DNA from: an uncultured Oscillibacter sp.
Lineage (GTDB): Bacteria; Bacillota; Clostridia; Oscillospirales; Oscillospiraceae
Length of the DNA stretch: 6,431 nucleotides
Reading direction: 5' to 3'
NCBI GenBank assembly: GCA_910578935.1
Contig: CAJTSM010000018.1
Coordinates: forward strand, 52,543 to 58,973
In this document: one piece after another, positions 6,040-6,431 of the stretch
Position numbering within the stretch: position 1 is the stretch's first letter
Layout of the letters: every line of letters starts with the position of its first letter
The notes under the pieces: model-generated
Seen by the model: only the letters and a program-made list of their open reading frames with translations
The model's database searches: none
What the model was told of the DNA's origin: nothing
Position numbers and translations under genes: made by a program

Positions 6040-6056
6040 TTTCTTACGGTAAGAAA
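6040..6056. promoter_or_regulatory. Perfect 17-bp palindrome, likely operator
   Basis: TTTCTTAC (6040-6047) and GTAAGAAA (6049-6056) are exact complements around one central base. The site lies 8 bases upstream of the -35 of the regulator promoter, inside the divergent region. Its half-site TAAGAAA recurs at 6102-6108, 52 bases (about five helical turns) away. A longer-spaced inverted pair, TATTTTCT (6081-6088) and AGAAAATA (6104-6111), lies in the same region. The natural candidate binder is the adjacent YheO/DauR-type regulator. Confidence 0.5.
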
Positions 6057-6139
6057 GGTTGACCTATTGAAAGTTATTCATATTTTCTATAAAAAACAGG
6101 ATAAGAAAATAGTGATTCATACAAAACGCACAAGCGGCA

Positions 6140-6168
6140 TTGACATTTTTTAGGAATGCTGATAAAAT
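6140..6168 (+). promoter_or_regulatory. Strong sigma-A promoter of the gene at 6372
   Basis: A perfect TTGACA (6140-6145) and TAAAAT (6163-6168) are separated by exactly 17 bases. TGA before the -10 makes it an extended -10. Transcription should start near 6175, leaving a leader of almost 200 nt before the ATG at 6372. Confidence 0.75.
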
Positions 6169-6174
6169 TATCTC

Positions 6175-6371
6175 ACACCAAGAAATGAACGCTGCGAATT
6201 TTGCCGCGTTCGCCCTGAGCTCTCTTCCCAGGAGCATTCGCAAATTCCCGTCCCACACACCAGGTACTGTCCGCTAGGCGCCCCGTCCGGCCATGGGAAA
6301 GCCGGACCGGCGACGACCGGGGTACCTCCTGAACATCTGGCGAAAGCCACACTTTATGGAGGTAGATCAAA
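6175..6371 (+). promoter_or_regulatory. Structured 5' leader that can sequester the ribosome binding site; candidate riboswitch or RNA switch
   Basis: The leader is GC-rich and full of complementary segments. The ribosome binding region GGAGGTA (6358-6364) pairs perfectly with TACCTCC (6323-6329). Between them sits a small TGGC/GCCA stem capped by a GAAA tetraloop (6338-6349). Upstream, GTCCGGC (6285-6291) pairs with GCCGGAC (6301-6307) inside an outer CCCCG/CGGGG pairing (6281-6285 with 6318-6322). GGTAC (6263-6267) can pair with GTACC (6322-6326), which shares bases with the anti-ribosome-binding-site strand, so the two helices are mutually exclusive. Nearer the start, GAACGC/GCGTTC (6187-6192, 6206-6211) forms a hairpin that competes with TGCGAAT/ATTCGCA (6193-6199, 6236-6242). 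This layout fits translational control by a ligand, protein or temperature. I cannot assign a known riboswitch class. Confidence 0.5.
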
Positions 6372-6431
6372 ATGGACAAGAACATGACGCACTATCCCCT
6401 GGACGTTCCCGCTCCTCATCACTTCACCTTC
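6372..6431 (+). CDS. Unidentified protein, N-terminal 20 codons only
   Basis: ATG at 6372 has GGAGGT (6358-6363) 8 bases upstream and a strong promoter about 200 bases upstream; the frame is open to the window edge. The visible residues are MDKNMTHYPLDVPAPHHFTF, with no signal peptide, membrane segment or recognisable motif. The gene is divergent from the YheO/DauR-type regulator, which may control it, and its translation start can be hidden in an RNA helix. Too little is visible for a functional call. Confidence 0.6.
   Translation, partial: MDKNMTHYPLDVPAPHHFTF

Noticed and set aside
6175..6371. Assignment of the leader to a specific riboswitch (TPP, cobalamin, ZTP, guanidine, Moco)
   Set aside because: Only short fragments resemble these consensus sequences; the core conserved elements could not be found by eye.
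6064..6385. Three minus-strand frames at the right end
   Set aside because: They cross the plus-strand promoter and leader, lack ribosome binding sites and show no domain.
1..6431. Insertion sequences, CRISPR array, tRNA or rRNA genes
   Set aside because: No transposase-like frame, regularly spaced repeats, tRNA cloverleaf or rRNA signature was seen.

Overview
The window looks like a chromosomal segment of a fairly GC-rich Firmicute, most likely a gut Oscillospiraceae-type bacterium (Flavonifractor/Pseudoflavonifractor-like). This is inferred from strong AAAGGAGG-type ribosome binding sites, consensus sigma-A promoters in AT-rich gaps, GC-rich coding sequence and the protein families present. 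No taxonomic marker is present, so the assignment is tentative.

Layout, left to right. (1) Positions 1-622, minus strand: the first ~207 residues of a P-loop protein that runs off the window. It has an atypical Walker A motif without lysine and is visibly more AT-rich than its neighbours. It is a candidate for the N-terminal domain of a DcdV/AvcD-type (anti-phage dCTP deaminase-like) protein, but the diagnostic deaminase half lies outside the window. It has a good extended -10 promoter of its own (725-753). (2) A ~400-base divergent gap, 623-1026. (3) A tight four-gene plus-strand operon, 1027-4432: a DUF3100 membrane protein, a small membrane protein, a TauE/SafE-type permease (overlapping the previous gene by 11 bases) and a metal-dependent amidohydrolase of the SAH/MTA deaminase-AtzB/TrzN branch. 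(4) A perfect 15-bp inverted repeat at 4450-4483 that closes the operon and also lies over the -10 region of the promoter for the next gene. (5) A Crp/Fnr-family regulator, 4523-5239. (6) A convergent YheO/DauR-type regulator, 5261-5944 minus, separated by 21 bases that are almost entirely a bidirectional hairpin. (7) A divergent regulatory region, 5945-6371, with two strong promoters, a perfect 17-bp palindrome and a ~200-nt structured leader. The ribosome binding site of the next gene can be completely paired in that leader. (8) The first 20 codons of an unidentified gene at the right edge.

How the genes may work together (inference): the DUF3100 protein and its small partner look like a two-part transporter, the amidohydrolase would deaminate or hydrolyse the imported compound, and the TauE/SafE protein could export a product or take up a related anion. 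The Crp/Fnr regulator next door is the obvious candidate controller. The YheO/DauR regulator more probably controls itself and the divergent gene at 6372, whose expression also appears to be set at the RNA level. No tRNA, rRNA, insertion sequence, CRISPR array or origin was seen.
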